Below the pieces are notes generated by a model that had not been told where the DNA came from, searched no databases, and saw nothing but the letters and a program-made list of their open reading frames with translations. Below are positions 57,816 to 64,000 of a stretch of DNA of 64,000 nucleotides, piece by piece; position 1 is the stretch's first letter, and each line of letters starts with the position of its first letter. The DNA comes from Malaya genurostris (lineage: Eukaryota; Arthropoda; Insecta; Diptera; Culicidae), in NCBI RefSeq assembly GCF_030247185.1, contig NC_080570.1, positions 125,666,650 to 125,730,649 of the forward strand. Reading direction: 5' to 3'. Position numbers and translations under genes: made by a program.

Positions 57816-58690
57816 CTGAAAGGATAGAAAAAAGTACCTGTTACTGATCTATTCACTTGAGAAAGTTCGAATATGGGAAAGGGGAATCTAACCCGTACGA
57901 ATAAAAAAACTACTAGTTGGAGCACAGAATAAGCACGTTTAAAGGAATACTTGTTCATTCAGTTTACATATGAAGTAGCCGGAAAATCGTAATTCCACGA
58001 CTCGAAGTATAAACGCCAGGTGCATTCGTAAGTGGGTCGCTGATTTTGAGAGCGTGAGCAAAAACGAGAAAAAAGGAAACAGTCATCAAAATAAATCATC
58101 TTTTCCAATCGAGAATAAAACACTACACTTAGGGTGCACACAGTATATAGATACATTATTTCTTTGATGGTAAGAAATTTATGAAATGTGACCACTATAG
58201 ATCAAAATAACGTTAGATTTTAACAAATATTTGCGTTCTTTGCAGTACTTAAGCGGGAAAATAGGTGAAAAAGCGAATTCAAACTGACAAAAATATGTGT
58301 TAGATAAAAATCGTCCAGAAGCTGCGCTCGAACCTGCGGTCTTATTTCCATTATCCTGGGGTGGCATTATGTATCTCGATTCGACTGAAATTTTATCGAA
58401 TCGACCACGTTTCGTATTATGGTTCTCGATTCGAAGTCGATCATCGAGCTTCGTTCGACTTCACTCGAAGAAGTATTAGATTATCGAGAAGTTTTGGCAT
58501 TATGAAACCAAAACAATCGAGCTCGTAAACGACTGAACTCGATAAGAAATGGTCGAAAGCCTTATTACTATCGACTATGAGTTTTCGAATACGTTTCTTT
58601 TTTATTTAGGTAGTTATCGATAACATCTTAGATTTTCGTAAACATATTAGTATTGATAATCTTCATTTTAATGCATTGTTTTGTATATCG
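57816..58690. other. Upstream side of white exon 2; repeat fragments
   Basis: No further white exon was recognised. A degraded tRNA-like head (CGAACCTGCGGTCTTAT, about 58328) is cut by a repeat rich in CTCGATTCGA words (58361-58500), related in inverted orientation to 61295-61410. The remainder is AT-rich intron or upstream DNA. Confidence 0.45.
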
Positions 58691-59639
<949 letters not shown>

Positions 59640-59865
59640 GTTATGACCAGAGATGCCAGATATTTTAATAGAAAATCTGTATTGATTCGTATAAAATATC
59701 TGTATTTATCTGTATTCGCTAATAAAATAAAATTTCTACAATACAATTATGTTTAAAGGTGTTATTCTAATAGATTATGGTTATAGAGTGGTAGATTAAA
59801 TTTCATATCTTATATTATATTCATCGACGAAATTTTATAGTTTTTTCCTATCAACAAAAATTGTA

Positions 59866-60789
59866 CAGGGTGATTTTTTAAGAGCTTGAGAACTTTTTTA
59901 AACAATAAAACGCATAAAATTTGCAAAATCTCATCGGTTCTTTATTTTAAACGTTAGATTGGTACATGACATTTACTTTTTGAAGATAATTTCATTTAAA
60001 TGTTGACCGCGGCTGCGTCTTAGGTGGTCCATTCGGAAAGTCCGCATTTTTATCGACAAATTTTGTTCAGCGATGAGGCTCATTTCTGGTTGAATGGCTA
60101 CGTAAATAAGCAAAATTGCCGCATTTGGAGTGAAGAGCAACCAGAAGCCGTTCAAGAACTGCCCATGCATCCCGAAAAATGCACTGTTTGGTGTGGTTTG
60201 TACGCTGGTGGAATCATTGGACCGTATTTTTTCAAAGATGCTGTTGGACGCAACGTTACAGTGAATGGCGATCGCTATCGTTCGATGCTAACAAACTTTT
60301 TGTTGCCAAAAATGGAAGAACTGAACTTGGTTGACATGTGGTTTCAACAAGATGGCGCTACATGCCACACAGCTCGCGATTCTATGGCCATTTTGAGGGA
60401 AAACTTCGGAGAACAATTCATCTCAAGAAATGGACCGGTAAGTTGGCCACCAAGATCATGCGATTTGACGCCTTTAGACTATTTTTTGTGGGGCTACGTC
60501 AAGTCTAAAGTCTACAGAAATAAGCCAGTAACTATTCCAGCTTTGGAAGACAACATTTCCGAAGAAATTCGGGCTATTCCGGCCGAAATGCTCGAAAAAG
60601 CTGCCCAAAATTGGACTTTCCGAATGGACCACCTAAGACGCAGCCGCGGTCAACATTTAAATGAAATTATCTTCAAAAAGTAAATGTCATGTACCAATCT
60701 AACGTTTAAAATAAAGAACCGATGAGATTTTGCAAATTTTATGCGTTTTATTGTTTAAAAAAGTTCTCAAGCTCTTAAAAAATCACCTG
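59866..60789 (+). mobile_element. Fold-back mariner derivative (DD41D) with 178-bp inverted arms
   Basis: Starts CAGGGTGATTTTTTAAGAGC and ends with the complement. The arms 59866-60043 and 60613-60789 are almost identical inverted copies, much longer than mariner termini. The right arm includes the last 20 or so transposase codons, so the left arm is an inverted copy of the element's own 3' end that replaced the original 5' half. TA flanks the left side; the right reads TT. It lies inside the hAT element. Confidence 0.9.
60024..60683 (+). pseudogene. mariner transposase, catalytic half only
   Basis: 219 open codons. The first few come from the inverted arm; genuine transposase begins near 60044 (SPHFYRQILFSDEAHFW). 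The three catalytic acids are all present: FSDEAHF, WFQQDGATCHT and PPRSCDLTPLDYFLWG, with 41 residues between second and third. C terminus FRMDHLRRSRGQHLNEIIFK. The N-terminal DNA-binding domain is absent, so it is not expected to bind its ends. The frame is otherwise undamaged. Confidence 0.88.
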
Positions 60790-61265
60790 TTATTATGGTG
60801 CCATAAACTTGTCTAATTTGAAAATGTTCACTTCATAAGTTAAGATGGATTTCCAAAATCCAATATGCAACGTCGAGTCAGGTAATACAACTGTCAGTCT
60901 GGCAATAATGTTTCATGATGCCAAGACTTGTCTAACTTTTAAGTCCAATTTAGTTACAAATTTTAATATAAATGGATTTCAGTTTTCTTCATTAAATATC
61001 TGCACAAAAAATATATATTTTAAAAAGTGATTTGTACGTTGATTCCTAAACGTTTATCTCGTCATTGCAATCAAATACTAATAGATAGCTCAAATACTAA
61101 TAGATAGTTTAATTTTTTCCTTAATACTTTTGGTGAAATCTGTATAAATCTGTATTAAATTTAAGCAATCTGTAATAAATCTGTACTCTGTGTTAAATCT
61201 GTATGCGCATGTAAAAATCTGTATAATACAGATAAATCTGAATAAATGGCATCTCTGATTATGAC

Positions 61266-61903
61266 AGTTCGAGCAGCGTCAGTCGAAATCTAGTACCACA
61301 TTGTTAGGATCTCGATCACGAGGTCGAAAGCGATACGTAATGCCTCAGTTCAGTCGAATCGACTTCAAAAATAATCGTTTCGAGCAACTCGATTCGAGAT
61401 GCATAATGTCAGCCCTGGTCTGTAGTGGACACAGTTTTAGTTTCCAAATCTGTTTAATAATGTTTGATAATTGCGTCGCGTGAACTTTCAAGTGTAGATA
61501 ATTACTTGAAAAAAGGACTGCTTAAGAGACTATTTATAAACTTGTAAATTACTTGAACCGAATCGTCACTTTTCATCCAAACTGTTGAATACTTGGACAA
61601 GCTCCAAAGTTGAGTGAGTTGATCAAATATGGATCATTGGAGAAGGCACCCATTCTAAGATTTGTGAGATGTATTGCAGTGAAAGGAGTGGCATTTCAAG
61701 TTTGAAAACGAAGAAGCGGTTAACTTGACTCTTTAAACTACCGCACATTTACTCAGTTTAATACCACCTTCAAGTCGTTTTCCGAATTAAGTTAATATCG
61801 TCTAGTTCCAAAACCTAACGAACTGGTAGGGCCGCATCAGACGCATCAGGTAAACATAGGTAATTATCACGATTTGTACTAGTCAATGGGTCCATTAACT
61901 TAG
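61266..61903. other. Intergenic, nothing coding
   Basis: 61295-61410 is a CTCGATTCGA-rich repeat related in inverted orientation to 58361-58500; the rest is AT-rich without recognised features. Confidence 0.4.
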
Positions 61904-62078
61904 GGTAATAACAAAGATAAACTCAAGATGGAATACTCTATGATTTTTCATATACCATTCAAATAGGACCTCTCGATGAAATCGGTTCACCATCAGTTGC
62001 AGTACATTTCTTTTTCAAAACAAAACAACAAGCGTCGAATCGCTATATGCGTCGTAACTAAGATGTTTGTTTATGTAG
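61904..62078 (+). repeat. Direct repeat Q, copy 1
   Basis: Matches 62625-62789 through TAATAACAAAGATAAACTCA, then GGACCTCTCGATGA and GCGTCGTAACTA, about 80% by eye. Copies are about 720 bp apart in the same orientation. No frame. Confidence 0.72.
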
Positions 62079-62624
62079 AATTAATCTTAAATTGCAAATT
62101 GATAGAAATCGTGGTATTTTTCTACATATCGAGTGGATTTTGAAACAGGAAAACAAAAATCAATAAGAATTATTGCTAAGAATCTGTTCAATTTGCAATA
62201 TTCTTATCTTACGAAGCATTAAAACGAATGAACTTTTTTGCGGCATCCCTTTGACTCAGTGAATCCTTGTTGTTGAAGGCACGAGAAAGTGAACGAAGTC
62301 CTTTTGCGTCCATAATTTTGGCTGGTCCGGGTCACTACCTTCCTTACGAGCAGTTGTTCGGCATTTTAGGATTTGTAAACTGTCGAAGCCGCAACATTTT
62401 TGCTTTTAAAATGTTGTACCGTATACTATTTGCCGAGATTTCTGTGCAGTTCGTAGAACTGTGCAATGCGCTCGTGAAATACTTCTTGTTTCGACGGCAT
62501 TTTGAGCAAAACTGAGCAAGCATGAACAAAACAGAAAATACTAGCAGAAAGAGAAGAAAAAGAGCTAACACATACACACTCCTAGTTCACGATTACTGAT
62601 CCGATATTTTTCGATGGATCGTAA

Positions 62625-62789
62625 TAATAACAAAGATAAACTCAAGATGGAGTAGTCTGCGATTTCTTATGTATCATTAGAATAGGACCCCTCGATGAGC
62701 TCGGTTCACTGTCGATTACAGTCTTTTGAAGCAAAACAACAAGCGTATGATCGCTAGATGCGTCGTAACTATGACAATGATTGTTTATG
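62625..62789 (+). repeat. Direct repeat Q, copy 2
   Basis: Second copy of 61904-62078 with small deletions. Repeat sequence between them was not recognised. Confidence 0.72.
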
Positions 62790-62936
62790 TTTGAAAAAAT
62801 ATCAAGTTACGGTATGAACGATATCAAGCAATTTTGCATCATATCTTGTGATTCTTACAATAAGAGAGTAAAAATTACTTATAAACATTACCTAGACTTT
62901 ATTTAGTTTGTTATTTCCTCATTTCATGAAGCATTA

Positions 62937-63490
62937 GAGCAAATTCAGCAGCTGCAAGATTCATATGGGTGGTCTATAATGTAAATGAAACTGAAACAAA
63001 CGTATCCCCAGCAATCCGTTTTATGTCGTTTTCGTTTTTAAATTGCACTACACCGGTGTAGCGAAAGCTGCACCTAAACCGTTCGTTTTTACCAATTGCA
63101 CTACACCAGTGCTACACTTTTTCTGCACCGATACCACTGGTGTAGCACTCATCAAAAGTTTGGTGTAGCTCTGTGCAATGGAATCGTTAATTGTAGTCAA
63201 TGGTTACTGTTTATGTTTTCGTCATTTTTGTTCGTTTATTCATGCCTCAGTGTAGCACTGCACCGGTGTAGTGCAAATTAAAAACGAAAACGCCATTAGT
63301 TTTATTTATTCGACCAGTTCTACTGTCAAATTTAAAACTGGTATACATTGCCGTTCTATTTTTTCTATATTTGAAACACAGATAAAACGCTGCTGAGGCT
63401 GCCAGTTTATTTTGTTATAATTTTTAGATTTAAATTTTAAAACTGACATAAATTATGCATCTAGAACTACAACACTCCTGAATATGCCCT
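62937..63490 (+). repeat. Parent repeat P, copy 2
   Basis: Same repeat as 17269-17825; it stops at GAATATGCCCT (63490), before the hairpin's second arm. It carries MITE A at a different point from copy 1 and so shows the empty site of copy 1's insertion. Confidence 0.82.
63024..63296 (+). mobile_element. MITE family A, copy 2
   Basis: 273 bp flanked by TA (63022-63023, 63297-63298). Starts TGTCGTTTTCGTTTTTAAAT and ends with the complement of ATGGCGTTTTCG. Reverse complement of copy 1 with few changes. The empty site is readable in parent copy 1 (CGTTTTAGTTTTATT, at about 17624). Confidence 0.9.
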
Positions 63491-64000
63491 TAAAGTCAGT
63501 TGAGGCAGGAAATCATCATGTGCTGAATGTAAATATCTGTTTGATTCTTCCTTAACTTCTATGGCATTTTGTCGGAACTAGTCGGGGCTTATTAATGGAA
63601 GGTCAATAAAATTACATTATTACTGATTCATTTTTGATAATGAATCGTATTCATTTTTGATAATAATACGAAGCAAAACGCACTCTCTAAATGCCCACCA
63701 AATAAATAAATCCAAATTTCTATACTTCTTTGTTTTCACACGTAAATTTTTTGGATTAGATTCTACCAATGTATTGGCATGTTTGCTTCTCATGTACTTG
63801 TACATATGTGAACAAGGTCTAAAATAGACCACGTAATCTCAGATATCTGTACAATACTTTTACTCATTCATTTCTCTTGCAGTGACCTTCTCATTATCTG
63901 AAATATGGCAAAAAAGCCACTATAGTATCGTGCTGGAAGAAATAAACACAATCTCCAAAAACATGTTGAAAAATCATGTAGAAAACAGTTCATTGTGAAG
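63491..64000. other. Right edge, nothing recognised
   Basis: AT-rich; one short internal doubling (TTCATTTTTGATAATGAATC) near 63630-63665. No coding region. Confidence 0.4.

Larger units (their letters stand above)
59648..61257 (-). mobile_element. Non-autonomous hAT-type element, copy 2, with nested mariner
   Basis: Ends CAGAGATGCCA (59648) and TGGCATCTCTG (61257) are perfect inverted repeats of the hAT type. Flanks GTTATGAC (59640-59647) and ATTATGAC (61258-61265) differ by one base, an 8-bp target duplication. Removing the mariner (59866-60789) leaves about 686 bp, near copy 1 (757 bp). The right end, reversed, matches the left 130 bp of copy 1, with the same ATCTGTAT/ATACAGAT subterminal words. 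Confidence 0.85.

Overview
The window is an insect nuclear DNA segment, most likely from a mosquito (Culicidae, probably a culicine). Five features point there: an ABCG-type white eye-pigment transporter of insect type; short spliceosomal introns (about 57-73 nt) beside multi-kb ones; I-clade and Jockey-like non-LTR retrotransposons; mariners with 41 residues between the second and third catalytic acids; and very dense, nested MITEs. The genus cannot be fixed from sequence alone.

Host genes, left to right: a four-finger C2H2 zinc-finger, polyQ-rich transcription factor (+, 11083-14561, 5' end uncertain); a mitochondrial ornithine carrier of the SLC25A15 type (+, 26996-28133); a FAST-kinase-domain/RAP protein (-, 30289-28373), tail to tail with the carrier; a decayed fragment of an Scm-like MBT domain (+, 31172-31498); SMPD4 (neutral sphingomyelinase 3; +, seven exons, 45854-50426); and white (-, four visible exons, 57815-50662), tail to tail with SMPD4. 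SMPD4 and white have opposing AATAAA signals only a few bases apart, so their transcripts probably overlap at the 3' ends. Reading frame is preserved across every splice junction I assigned in SMPD4, white, the carrier and the zinc-finger gene.

The rest is largely mobile DNA. 257-5814: an internally deleted mariner split by a decayed Jockey-like element with an 11-12 bp target-site duplication (TSD). 34619-40637: a near-intact I-clade element (13-bp TSD) whose ORF2 shows one single-base frameshift. 40936-42931: a 5'-truncated LINE inside a tandem repeat. 17962-18718 and 59648-61257: two copies of a non-autonomous hAT-type element with 8-bp TSDs, one carrying a fold-back mariner. 22340-24609: a broken Tc1-like transposase resembling the mosquito D37E group. 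Several MITE families occur as pairs, so their ends can be read directly.

The five host genes are unrelated housekeeping or developmental loci and form no operon-like unit. I found no CRISPR array, prokaryotic defence island or clearly new gene system. The most informative signals are structural: a MITE (family A) at two different TA sites, in opposite orientation, in two copies of one parent repeat, each copy giving the empty site of the other; a palindromic tRNA-derived SINE inside white; a fold-back mariner whose left arm is an inverted copy of its own 3' end; and an Scm-derived fragment.
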